From Cydia pomonella (Eukaryota; Arthropoda; Insecta; Lepidoptera; Tortricidae), in the NCBI RefSeq assembly GCF_033807575.1, contig NC_084708.1, forward strand, positions 5,046,501 to 5,110,500: 64,000 nucleotides of DNA. The letters run 5' to 3'. Made by a program: the position numbers and the translations under genes. The stretch's first letter is position 1; every line of letters begins with the position of its first letter. Below, in pieces: positions 1-9,899 of this stretch. Under the pieces are notes generated by a model. The model saw only the letters and a program-made list of their open reading frames with translations. It had not been told where the DNA came from and did no database searches.

Positions 1-119
1 GTGGCCTCGTCCACGCCGCAACAATAATGTCGCACAGTAATACAGCTGCAGTTGGTATCCGAACGTTACCTTTAGGCAATTCATACACCGCCGCGATCTG
101 CAATCCATCCTCGTTCCAC
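1..119 (-). CDS. possible partial exon, unknown gene
   Basis: Read on the minus strand, this stretch is open without a stop to the window edge. It would encode about 39 residues, starting WNEDGLQIAAVYELPKG. It is preceded by a plausible acceptor (pyrimidine-rich, ending TTTTTCTGAG) just above position 119. The codons look coding-like, but one plus-strand frame is also open here, and I do not recognise the protein. The exon would enter in phase 1, with one base before TGG. It could equally be chance in a CpG-richer stretch. Low confidence. Confidence 0.28.
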
Positions 120-348
120 CTCAGAAAAATCAGAAACATCAAAATAATAGTGTTTGTAATGTAAGGGAAATTTCTCAATCTCAAGTTAATATTTACCACT
201 CAATGATTACTGTTAAAAGCAGATTCTTACCTGAAAAAAAAAACATGTTATTAATTATAAAACAAACACAAATCTTGTAAATCTTAACGAACATAACTTC
301 ACAGAATAAATGATCGCAAGTCTGAATTTTTCCTTTGTAGCTTTGTAG

Positions 349-510
349 GGAGATTACGATATTTATACCGAAGCCAAGATGGCAGCCTGGGGGAATGCGT
401 GCGATGAAATACTACTGTCGCCGGGTGTATTCCAACCACTTCAGAACGCAGAGACCGTTCAGGCAAACAAATACAGAGAGTTTTTTCAAACCTTCGCCAA
501 ATATTCAAAG
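349..510 (+). CDS. probable internal exon, unknown gene
   Basis: This 162-nt open segment encodes 54 residues, from GDYDIYTEAK to FQTFAKYSK. It has a strong acceptor (TTTTTCCTTTGTAGCTTTGTAG) immediately upstream and a usable donor (AAAG|GTGAAT) at its end, and both borders are phase 0. An ATG at 379 in a good context (AAGATGG) is an alternative start, which would make this a first exon. Beyond the donor, the reading frame quickly becomes AT-rich and unlike protein. I do not recognise the family, and no neighbouring exon in compatible phase is obvious nearby. The alternative is a conserved non-genic segment. Confidence 0.45.
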
Positions 511-860
511 GTGAATATAAAACACATTTTTACTACGACGCTTACAATGGGAAAAAAATATATTTAACACTGATATAATATTATAAACGAAATCTAAAAA
601 AAGTAGTGAGTTTTCAATGAGTCAGTTCCTTTTATCGCGTAATCCATATTGTTAGTGCTAAGGTAAGCTGTAGTAATTCTCACCGGGGCAAAACAAACAC
701 TTGTATGGAATCTTCATACTGTTTGTCTTGCCTCAAGCAAAGTCTTACCCCACCTTAGCTTTTAGTAAAAGAGTATATAATATAAAGAAAACTAAAAAAA
801 ATACATTGAGAATCAGATAAATATAACAAATACCAAAGCACCACCATCGATTCCATCGCA
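511..860. other. no gene; weak foldback
   Basis: This stretch is AT-rich and non-coding. At about 656-765 there is an imperfect foldback: GCTAAGGT on the left and ACCTTAGC on the right, with complementary CAAAACAAAC and GTTTGTCTTG segments inside. It is probably a decayed MITE. I see nothing else. Confidence 0.35.
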
Positions 861-864
861 AAGA

Positions 865-1230
865 GTGTTTGGACCCGGGTACGTCCTTAAACTACGTCCA
901 AAAGAGAGGTATGGGTATTGTGAATGTCATCTCGCTTTGTGTGGTAGGGCACAGCCAGTGGATGTCATTCCAGATCTAGAGCAGAGCCCAACTGGAGAAG
1001 TACCTCCACCTTACAGAAAACAGCAGCCAAATAACACTAGACCCTACTCATAGTGTTGTGTTCCTGCCGGTGAGTAAGGTTGCCAGAGCTCAATGAGCGG
1101 GGCGGGTTTAGGGTCGGCAACGCGCATGTAACTCCTCTGGAGTTGCAGGCGTACATAGGCTACGGAGGCTGCTTACCATCAGGCAGGTCGTATGCTTGTT
1201 TGCCACCAAAGTAGTATTTAAAAAAAATAA
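865..1230 (+). mobile_element. SINE-like element with LINE-derived tail
   Basis: This is a full-looking copy of a non-autonomous element that recurs at 4916-5222 (-), 15604-15800, 26063-26285 (-), 29905-30125 and 38215-38395. Its head carries TACGTCCTTAAACTACGTCC. Its middle carries CCAAATAACACTAGACC and TTCCTGCCGGTGAGTAAGG. Its last ~115 bp (GGTCGGCAACGCGCATGTAAC to GCTTGTTTGCCACC) match the 3' end of the LINE fragment at 1942-2690. It ends in an A-rich tail. The shared tail suggests that LINE's machinery mobilised it. It does not encode protein. Confidence 0.8.
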
Positions 1231-1940
1231 AAAATGTGTAGAGGTAACAAATTCGTTTGGATTCAAAAATAAATTAAAGCCTTTCCACCAGAAATAGCTA
1301 ATAATCATCTCGACAGACAAGAATATCGATTAGGTAACATTTTAATCGGATTATCTGTTTGATAGCCAATTAATTAGCAATTAAGAATATAGGAATTTGA
1401 TTATCTTTGTAAAATTGTTACGGCTTTGTAAATCCGAATTTAAACTAGTTTTCTAGAACGCTCGACTCGCCTACACTCGCAAAGCAATGTGAACTCGACC
1501 AGGTACCTCATAATGTATTAAGACTTGTCTGGGGAGATTTGAATGTGACTTTTTCATATACCCTCATATTTCTCATTATGAGTGTAATGTAGCCGCGGGC
1601 TTTTTGGAGTCAAAAGAGATAGTTATATGTTTGTGTACTGCGTTGAAACAATGTTTAGAATAAGCCTTATTTTGAGCATTTAAAATTGTGTGACAATGAC
1701 ATTTTAATGGTTTTTCAGATATTTCTACTATACTGATACCTGAAAAATCTAAATTAATCTAAGTCTAAATTTGTGGTAAAAATATAATAATGATAACATG
1801 AATCTGGTACCCATTAAGGTTCTCTTAAAAATATACCATTGAAAAACAATTAGATAAATATATATGAAAACCGGTCACTTCGTATGGAAATCTATATGCA
1901 GTAACCCGTATACCAGTTTTAATAAGGTAAATAATAGTTT
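1231..1940. other. non-coding stretch, nothing recognised
   Basis: AT-rich sequence without a convincing ORF, splice-flanked exon or clear repeat structure. Confidence 0.5.
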
Positions 1941-1941
1941 T

Positions 1942-2690
1942 TTTTTATATATACCACGACGGTGGCAAGCAAGCATACGGCCCGCCTGATGGTAAGCAGT
2001 CACCGTAGCCTATGGACGCCTGCAACTCCAGAGGTGTTACATGCGCGTTGCCGACCCTTTAAAAATCTGTACACTCCTTTTTTGAAGAACCTCATACTGT
2101 AGACCCTCGGGAAAACCTCGGCAGGTAGCTCATTCCACAACCGGAGCGTGCGCGGGAGGAAGTTCCTCTTAAACCGCACAGTGCGTGACCATTTAGGTTC
2201 TAGGGTGTGAGGATGAACACCCTGCCGACGGCGGGCGGTGCGGTGATAGAAAGTAGCCGTGGGCATCATCAAACAATTCTTCAGAGCACAGCCCATTGTA
2301 CATGCGGTAGAACACACATAAGGAGGCAAAGGAGGGATCGTCGACGATTCGTACAGCACGTCTTTGAACTGAGTCGAAGGGCCCAAGCTGGCATCCAGGT
2401 CTTCCTGCCCAAAGGTGACAGCAATACTCCATATGGGGTCTGACTTGCGATTTATAAAGTAGCAGTCTTTGCCCTGGAGTAAAGTATCGCTTTGCTTTAT
2501 TGAGCACACCGAGTTTTTTAGATGCCAGCGCAGCCTTCCCTGCCAGATGACTACGGAATTGGACGTCACTGGAGATGTCGACACCGAGGATCCCAATACT
2601 CCCTGACATGGTAAGGGCTGTGCCTTGGAACTGTGGGAACACAGTAAATGGGGTTTAGTTATTCTATTACCTAATGAATAAGGCAAGAGT
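1942..2690 (-). mobile_element. non-LTR retrotransposon 3' fragment (jockey/CR1-like)
   Basis: Minus-strand relic of the C-terminal part of a reverse transcriptase ORF and its 3' UTR. One frame (2642 down to about 2300) reads LGVDISSDVQFRSHL, then FTPGQRLLLYKSQVRPHMEYC and FDSVQRRAVRIVDDP, the thumb/C-terminal signature of jockey/CR1-like elements. After a frameshift, a second frame continues with FYHRTARRRQGVHPH, FKRNFLPRTLRLWNELP and FFKKGVYRFLKGRQRACN and stops near 2000. About 15 residues normally found after RIVDDP seem to be deleted. The 3' UTR ends with an A-rich run in the minus orientation. The copy is 5'-truncated and dead. Confidence 0.85.
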
Positions 2691-3092
2691 TTAAGGAGGT
2701 GAATGGGAATATCGAATATTCACAATTGAAGTAAACGTACTCAAACTAATTGTTTCTAAATGACAGTTTAAATGGTTATTTATAACAATTAGGAAAGAGC
2801 GGGTAGCTGACCGCGTAATGAGGCGTATTTTAGAGAATGTTACCTCACTTTTACTTTCTCAGTGTACATTTATTGATTTTATTCTTTATTAAATTTACAT
2901 GATCATATTAATGACTCAACGAAGTAAGTATTTTTTATTTTTACATTTTCAAAGCTTATGAAGCTTACCGTGAGGTCAGCTCACAGAGCCACTAATCATA
3001 ATTGTTTATTGCATGTAAGTGACTGCAAAAGATATTAGTTTATGCGCCGTTTTCTTGATTTCCGTTAGTTTCAAGGTCACGCAGCATGCCAC

Positions 3093-3335
3093 ATGCTGCG
3101 TGACAACAAAGAAAAATGGAGCAAGCAAGTGACCTACTGGTACCCACTCGGCTGCAAGCGCAAAAAAGGTCAACAAATAACCAGATGGGGAGATGACATC
3201 CAGTTTACTCTAGGGCCCCGCTGGACCAGAGTTGATTTGGACAGACAGCATTTCCAGAGTTGGAAGAGGCCTATGCCGACAGGCACACCACACTAAGAGA
3301 CATTTTATAATAAGACAACTTAATATTTGTATTTA
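3093..3335 (+). mobile_element. LINE ORF2 C-terminal relic
   Basis: The open frame reads DNKEKWSKQVTYWYPLGCK and then QQITRWGDDIQFTLGPRWTRV, DRQHFQSW. This is the GRPxxRWxDD-W-xxxxDRxxW pattern typical of the extreme C-terminus of RTE-like and related non-LTR ORF2 proteins. No RT core remains upstream. It is a 5'-truncated fragment followed by an AT-rich 3' tail. Confidence 0.65.
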
Positions 3336-3476
3336 CAAGTGATTCATATGTGGATTAAAGGCTTATTTAATTTAATTTCAAGGTTGTATTCCTGAGCTTA
3401 ATATAGTAACTTTCTCGAAGACACCGGTACTCCAAATAACTCCATTTCGGAGATAATAAAGAATTTATTTTTATCT

Positions 3477-3565
3477 TATAATTATTAGCCTTATTGAGCT
3501 TACTGTGGGACTTTAGTCAATTTGTGTAACAATGTCCTATATAATATTTATTTATTTATAAGGTC
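3477..3565 (+). repeat. SINE/LINE 3' tail fragment
   Basis: This stretch reads CTTATTGAGCTTACTGTGGG, then ACTTTAGTCAATTTGTG and an ATTT-rich end. It is nearly the same as the 3' end of the tRNA-derived SINE at 39840-40110, so it is a truncated copy of that family. Confidence 0.7.
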
Positions 3566-3735
3566 CTTGCGGCCGTATTTATACACTTACCCATAGAGAA
3601 ATAAGAAGTAATAGAGTGCTCACTCCATACATCAGTTTTGGTACCAAAACCGTCTTGGCTAAAATTTATGTATTTGTATAGAATCATAAACTGATAATTA
3701 ATGATGAGCATTTTGTGATGAGCACACTCTCTTTT

Positions 3736-3895
3736 TAAGGTTCCGTACTCCAAAGGGTCAAACGGGACCCTATTACTGAGAACCCGCTGTCCGTCCGTCC
3801 GTCTGTCACCAGGCTGTATCTCATGAACCGTGATAGTTAGCCAGTTGAAATTTCTACAGATTATGTATTTATGTTGCCGCTGTAACAACAAATAA
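3736..3895 (-). repeat. dispersed repeat with GTGACAGACGGACGG core
   Basis: On the minus strand this reads through CACGGTTCATGAGATACAGC, then CTGGTGACAGACGGACGG and GGTCCCGTTTGACCCTTTGG. The same order occurs on the plus strand at 45087-45360. It belongs to a dispersed lepidopteran repeat that I recognise but cannot name. Its ORFs are by-products of the repeat. Confidence 0.65.
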
Positions 3896-3969
3896 TAAAA
3901 ACAGAATAAAATAAATATTTGGTCCGACTCTACTCTAGGAACTTTTACTATTTTATGTTACACACTTAC

Positions 3970-4915
3970 AAATAGTCAGGTGACAACCAAAACGCAGTAA
4001 TTTAATTACTACCACAAATACAGAGCCATAGGGAACCTTACTGGGAACAAATAAAGGTTGATTTTTATTTAATTATTTTTATGCAATTAGTGAGTTTTCC
4101 TATATATTCAATAATTTAAAAACAAGATGTATGTACATATATGCACATTTGCGGGATTTAAACTAGGTATCAATCGAATCAATGCGGCACAGGAAATTGT
4201 AATGCGCGCAATTACAATTACTATTTTAAATGAAGCTTCAAAGAGAAAGCCGAAATGAACCGATTGAGTAAGCGATTTATCGTGTTGTGGCTGTGGCACA
4301 GAGCTCTTAGCGGATTAGAATGGGAAAATGAGCCGGAATGAAAAGGGAATTAAAATATTTGAAGTATTCACGACAATCGGGTTCGTGCATTCTTTTGGAA
4401 ACTACACTCGTGATTCGAATTCGTATTAGTGAATTCATTTGAAATGTACACTCGAAAAATAAGAAAGTAAGATGTCATACCGATCTGTCAGTGTCAAACA
4501 CGTCACTTTAGACACAAATCAAAAAATATTTCATAAAAAAATTTGATTTGTTTCCTTGTAGTTATGATTAGAGTCAATTAAATGAACTCAACTACTATCC
4601 CTACGACCCTAAACTGACCTTTGCTTCACTAACCCACATCCTCCGACTAGATTGACCCAATTTCAATCTCGACCTAAGGTCATTTACATACAACTTTCAA
4701 GGTATGCGGAATCTATTGTGTACAATCTTGTCAACATCTTCGTCACCCACTTAAGATAGTGATATAATCTAGGTGTTAAGGGGATTAGATTATTCTATTG
4801 AGATATATCACAAATTTGCTCCAATGCACATTATTTTTATGCCGAAACTTGCAGAAACCGAAACTTCGGTCGACACTACTGGAAATACAGTTTCGGCGCG
4901 GACGAAATTTACGTT
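3970..4915. other. non-coding; degenerate foldback at left
   Basis: At 3976-4100 a decayed relative of the foldback at 41064-41197 is visible (CAGGTGACAACCAAAACGC on the left, GCAATTAGTGAGTTTTCC on the right). From 4110 to 4840 I see nothing. At 4845-4910 and 5225-5280 are fragments rich in CCGAAACTTTCGG-like steps. These look like the two halves of one repeat split by the element at 4916-5222. Confidence 0.4.
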
Positions 4916-5222
4916 TTTTTTTTTTAATACTACATCGGTGACAAACAAGCATACGACCCGCCTGATGGTAAGCAGTCTCCAGAGGAGTTACATACGCGTA
5001 GGCGCCCTAACACTCCGCATCTTCGTTGAGCTCTGGCAACCTTACTCACCGGCAGGAACACAACACTATGAGTAGGGTCTAGTGTTATTTGGCTGCGGTT
5101 TTCTGTAAGGTGGAGGTACTTTCCCAGTTGGGCTCTGCTCTAGATCTGGAATGACATCTGCTGTGCTGTGCCCTACCGCACAAAGTGTGACATTCACAGG
5201 GCCCGTGCCTCTCTTAATTCTG
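4916..5222 (-). mobile_element. SINE-like element, minus strand
   Basis: Reverse-orientation copy of the family described at 865-1230. It starts with a T-run (the complement of the A tail) and then the tail, reading GCCTGATGGTAAGCAGTC on the plus strand. It continues through the CTAGTGTTATTTGGCTGCGG segment to the head near 5222. Part of the tail is deleted around 4978. The flanking 'cgaaac' repeat appears interrupted by this insertion. Confidence 0.75.
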
Positions 5223-5224
5223 GT

Positions 5225-6944
5225 TTATTAGCCGATACCGAACCTAAGGCCGAAACCGAAATTTCGGTTGGACAGTAAGAAATACAAACTGAGAGCATTT
5301 TTATTGCTCTTAGAAATTAGCTTTAAATTCAACCTCTTGGTCATCTTTTAAGACAACAAATACCTTAGTAAATATTTGCTATATTTTCCTTACGTAATAA
5401 AACCAAAACAAAGCAATACCTAATACATATGGTAAATTGAGATAGCCCGTAGCTTTCATGCTTGACGTGGGAATGAAGGATGGGTCAGGTATATTTCATC
5501 CTAAATATATGCAATACTCCCCGAGGATATGCTAAATAACTTCAGCCTGAAAACTATATCGTAAACAAAACATACTTGTTATCGAAATTACAGACAGAAA
5601 GTTGTTATACATACAGAGTTACAATAAATACACGTATTGTTTTACGTGTTTAGGCGTTTTTTTTTACTGTACGGAGTTTAGGAGTATTTTTTTAAAGTGT
5701 AGAACCTATGTCAATCATTTTATAGTAGTCTAGTAAGCATCGTCAGAAACTTCGTGAATAGGTATGATACAATTGGGACACTTTTATTTATAAAAAAAAT
5801 CTCTTGGTTGAACAAACTTACAAAACCCAAAAATATAGATTTTTGGAAAAAATACTAGAAGGTGTACATTTTCTGGAAACGCAACTCATTTCACACACAA
5901 CACAAGCAGCAAAAGTCACCCTTGCGATCGATGTCATTATATGCAGGCTGCCTTTCGACTAAAGCGGAGGTGAGAGACGCGCGGGAATGAACCAATTAAA
6001 AAAAACGTTTATTCACGAATCCTGTTTACAATTAATTACATATATTCTTCTCTCAAACCACAGAGTGACGAGGCCCCAATAAGTTTATGCAAGCTAGCAT
6101 AATGGTTGTAGACGACATATGTATGTCTACGACAAAGACCTGCGGCCTTAGCCAAACTCCAATCGAGTAGTGAAAGTTAATTATCTCTTTGTAATATGCC
6201 ATAGAAACTCTTTGTAATATGCCAACTTGAATAATATACAATCTTTATCTAAAAATTAACGCGAACGTATAGTCCTGTACGCACTGTAGTAATACGGGTT
6301 CCTGCCCCGTCATTTTCCAAACTTCGGATAGGTAACCTATAAAACGACTACACCTTAACGCAAAGTCCTTGTCTAAGACGGATGCGGCGAGTTAGGCCCG
6401 TATTGCGTTCTAACCGAATGGATTGAACCAATCTGCATTGATACAAATTGGACATTACAGCCGCACGTAATGAGCGAGCCTTGGCCTGTCCAGTTATCTA
6501 ATGATATCAATTTAGCTAAGGTGAAACGCTTAGGATACCGATAGGTTATGGGCTTGCTTGTCAGGATTTTTGGTATTTTGTCAGGATTGCGGGGGGACTT
6601 GGCAAGTATCAGGATTAAAAACCTCAACTAACTATTAAAAGCGAGATAAAGATTGGAGTTAGGCAAAAGAGAAGTTTATGCTGTAGTATTTGTAAAATAG
6701 AGAGAGAGGACGAATGGAACAAGGTTGGCGAATCGTCAGAATTTTCAGGCTGATGTATGGAGTTTTGTCAAGATAATCTATTTTTATATGGTAGCACTAC
6801 TTTCGTCATTCATTGTCATTAATATCATTAACCATGGCAAATGTCGTTATATGTAGATTTTGATACTATTTTTATAAGTATTACATCGTAAACGCATTCG
6901 TAATCTTAAAGTGTTGGAGCTATCAAAAGACACGTTTGCTGCCC
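5225..6944. other. non-coding; short repeat fragment at 5945-5990
   Basis: No credible gene. At 5945-5990 the sequence GGCTGCCTTTCGACTAAAGC is followed by GGAGGTGAGAGACGCGCGGG. Its reverse complement resembles 22705-22770, so it is a short dispersed repeat. The rest is AT-rich and featureless. Confidence 0.45.
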
Positions 6945-7245
6945 GCTTGGGTCATCCATTAATTAAGTCACACGTTTAGGGGGCGGGAGGGGATCAATAA
7001 AATGTGACATGTTGTGAGGGAACAAATGTTGTAACGTGAAACGTCTCAAACGTCACTTTAACTTCATCTATAATTGTTTTTATTCATGTATTTTTTTCCT
7101 AATTGTTTTCGTGTTATACAATTTCGAATATGTTTTTACTAAAATAATACCTAATTCAAATTCCGTTTTCAAAGACTTCGTTGAAAACAAAATTGCCCAA
7201 TATGTGACGTCTCACCAGGGAAGAAGGGCCAAATATAACCAAATG
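6945..7245 (+). repeat. dispersed repeat with GGTCATCCATTAATTAAGTC
   Basis: Contains GGTCATCCATTAATTAAGTC, then a G-rich GGGGGCGGGAGGGGA, then GTGACATGTTGTGAGGGAAC. I recognise this arrangement as a dispersed repeat type common in insects. A shorter piece with GGGGGAGTC...CCCCCT lies at 34697-34760. The open frame at 7036-7248 lies inside it and is not supported as a gene. Confidence 0.45.
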
Positions 7246-7299
7246 TGACTATAAGGCTTACTTACACTTAAGTTAATGTTGCATTAAACCTAAAATCTG

Positions 7300-7421
7300 A
7301 AGGGGCCCACTGATTACCAGTTCGCCGGACGATATCGGCCTGTCAAATTCGCAAAACCTGACAATCGTGAATAACTGACAGGCCGATATCGTCCGGCGAA
7401 CTGGTAATCAGTGGGCCCCTT
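7300..7421. mobile_element. foldback MITE with perfect 46-bp arms
   Basis: The left arm (7300-7345, starting AAGGGGCCCACTGATTACC) and right arm (7376-7421) are exact reverse complements over 46 bp, around a 30-bp loop. No coding capacity. I recognise this as a MITE family common in lepidopteran genomes, with a CCGGACGATATCGGCC core. Perfect arms suggest recent insertion or gene conversion. Confidence 0.9.
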
Positions 7422-7424
7422 TAC

Positions 7425-8990
7425 ATCATATATATATATATGTCTATGTAGGTTCCTGTTCCTGTTCTTTTATTCTCTTCGTCGTATTTTCCTAAATATT
7501 CTTATTGCATCTCTTTTCTATACATATATAAAACAAAAGAGATACAGATTTGCGCAAATACAACCAATCGAATAAACACTATAATATATTTTTGCTCTGA
7601 CATACAAATAAGAAAATAAGAGTACTGCGCGTGAGACGGGATCGTAACCCGCATATAAATGCATAAACGTCTTGCAGCGCGCATTCTCGTTCCATTGTGC
7701 AATGCAAGAATCATGAGAGCATCTCGAAAATAATTGAGTTGTGAAAACTCGACAATATTAGAATGTTTTATATGAACATTGGATTGTATAGAATTAATTA
7801 TTTAATGTCAATCAACTCGGTTACAGTAATGTGTATAAAGAATCTTTACGCAGTCTTCACACTAATGCGGTTTTGCACGCCACTCCGGTGTGTAAGCGAG
7901 ATAACCATATAGTAAAATGTATTATCTTCACACACACCTGAGCGTCGTACAAATCTGCATCAAATGCAAGCCCGCCTTACATGAATGTTAGTTAAAGATA
8001 TACAATAAATATTCAAAGTAGGTATCAGTATTGTCTATTAAATTATAGTTTATCTCTACCATTTTTACGAAATCATGATTCATAAGCTTATCTTACGCGA
8101 AATAAGATTACCATGTGTGTCGCTTCTTTTATTCTATGTTTGTATAAGAATGTGTCATCACCATATGTTTATAATGTCTTAATAGTCATCTGCCAGCACG
8201 ATTATATTGAGTAAGATTTCTAAGAATAACTCATCTTATAAACGGTTAATCGTTGACAGAAGAGATAAATATAGCGTTGATTGACCACTTTTAGATGATT
8301 ACGTAGTTTTTATACGATGGCCAAAATGGTATTACTTATGTTAAGATAGGTCGTGGTTACGATACTTACGATAGAAAAAAAAGTGCATTGAATAAACATT
8401 ATGTAACATTAGAATTACCTAATTGCGATCGCTTGGATCGCTTGGCAATTTTGATAAAATATTAAAATGTTGTTTGTGTACAAAAAATGCAACATGTGAG
8501 CAAATCAAATTTTTTGCTGGTATTTATTTTATTTACAATTGCGCAAATATCATTTTTGTATAGGCCAACCAGTTACCATGAAAGCACACATAAATCCACA
8601 TACAGTTCTAAATATAGACAAATTGACCGCTCGCTCGGGGCGTCAGCTGTTGTCTCTGAAGTGCTAAGTCGAGTCTAGACTGAGAAATACGGACTGGGTA
8701 CGGAATTCTTGTGCTCTGTAATGCTTCGGGTGTTAGGGTTCCATAGCATTTAGAACACTTTTAAACTTAAAGCAGGATGTAAATTGTAAGCATAATATGA
8801 TGCTGTTAAACACTATCACATCTGACTTGTTGCTAAGACATAGTTCTCAAGCTATGTATGATCATCGCATCGTTCGCATCAAATTATGACGAACCAAGAT
8901 GCAGAACCAAGAAAGGCTTGTTATGTTAAAATATGGGCTACGGACCATGACTATAAATAGCAACAAGTTGGTTTACCGTCTAAGGAACAG
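7425..8990. other. non-coding stretch, nothing recognised
   Basis: AT-rich DNA with a short TA microsatellite at 7429-7441. Small open frames at 7502-7714 and 8487-8678 lack motifs, splice context and codon bias. Confidence 0.5.
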
Positions 8991-8992
8991 AG

Positions 8993-9117
8993 GGCCTACC
9001 GCGAACACCGAAGTTCGCCAAATGGTGGGCACCTTTGTCTGTCACTCTAATTACACCTAATTGGAGTAAAAGAGAAAGATGCCCGCAATTTGCGAACTTC
9101 GGTATTCGCGGGAGGCC
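8993..9117. mobile_element. foldback MITE (CCTACCGCGAAC arms)
   Basis: The left end GGCCTACCGCGAACACCG is followed by AAGTTCGC. It pairs imperfectly with the right end GCGAACTTCGGTATTCGCGG, followed by GAGGCC. The element at 45549-45660 has the same type of ends (CCTACCGCGAACCACGTTCG). It is about 125 bp with no coding capacity. Confidence 0.75.
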
Positions 9118-9180
9118 ATCAGGTTCCTTGACAAATAAAACAGAAACGCATAAGCGTCGAATGATTTAAAATCTCCATAC

Positions 9181-9392
9181 CAGGGATCGGAAACCGGTTT
9201 TTTTGTATGGGAACGAAAACGGTATTTTTTCGTTTTTTGTTAATTACTTCATTTCTAATTAGGCAATCTAATAATACGAAGTCGTTATCTGAAAACACAA
9301 CTGAGTCCTACATTTAGAGTATAAAAAAAACCGAAATATATGGTTATTTCGATGTTTTTGCAAAAAACCGGTTCCGATACTTCCGATCCCTG
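9181..9392. mobile_element. hAT-type MITE, 8-bp TSD CTCCATAC
   Basis: The termini are CAGGGATCGGAAACCGG and, inverted, CCGGTTCCGATACTTCCGATCCCTG. The copies of CTCCATAC at 9173-9180 and 9393-9400 are exact direct repeats: an 8-bp target site duplication, the hallmark of hAT transposons. The interior is AT-rich and non-coding. A second copy lies inverted at 18864-19067. Confidence 0.9.
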
Positions 9393-9444
9393 CTCCATAC
9401 AGTTTAGGGACCAAGACGTAACGACATGAGACAAATGACATTTA

Positions 9445-9567
9445 GTATTATTATTATATATATCGTTGTCTGAGTACCCACAACACAAGCCGTCTTGAGC
9501 TTACCGTGGGACTTAGTCACTTTGTGTAAGAATGTCCCTATAATATCTATTTATTATTTAGTATTGT
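9445..9567 (+). repeat. 3' fragment of tRNA-derived SINE
   Basis: Matches the distal half of the SINE at 39840-40110: TATATATATCGTTGTCTGAG, then CCCACAACACAAGC, then GAGCTTACCGTGGGACTTAG and a TATTTATT end. The tRNA-like head is missing. Confidence 0.7.
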
Positions 9568-9586
9568 ACTCGCTGTCAATTATATG

Positions 9587-9735
9587 AGTCATCTTTAATT
9601 TTCACAATCACCACAATATATCGAGGCATCACGAGATGATTAAAGTCATTTTGTCAAGACATGAAACGCGTAAAGTCATCTTGTGATGTCCCGATGTATT
9701 GCGGCGGTTGTGAAATTGTGCTATTAAAGAGGACT
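9587..9735. mobile_element. imperfect foldback element
   Basis: The left arm, reading CACAATCACCACAATATATC then GAGGCATCACGAGATGA, pairs with the right arm, reading TCATCTTGTGATGTCCCGAT then GTATTGCGGCGGTTGTG. There are several mismatches. It is non-coding and looks like a decayed MITE. Confidence 0.6.
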
Positions 9736-9828
9736 CAAAGAATTGACAGTAGCGAATACATAGTAAATTCCGATACCTACGTCAAATACTCAACCAATTG
9801 AATCATAGGATTCCCGATGATAGGATTT

Positions 9829-9898
9829 ACGATTTCCGTAGTCTCTTACAGGGGCATAGTAATAGTACTATGCCCCTGTAAGAGACTACGGAAATCGT
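9829..9898. repeat. perfect 33-bp inverted repeat, 4-nt loop
   Basis: Positions 9829-9861 and 9866-9898 are exact reverse complements, separated only by ATAG. The arm begins ACGATTTCCGTAGTCTC and ends GGGGCATAGTA. RNA from either strand would form an unbroken 33-bp stem. The perfect pairing lacks the bulges usual for animal pre-miRNAs, so a recent foldback duplication is more likely than a miRNA gene. Confidence 0.9.
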
Positions 9899-9899
9899 T

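Noticed and set aside
9829..9898. Rho-independent terminator
   Set aside because: The hairpin is perfect and strong but lacks a U-tract, and the DNA is eukaryotic.
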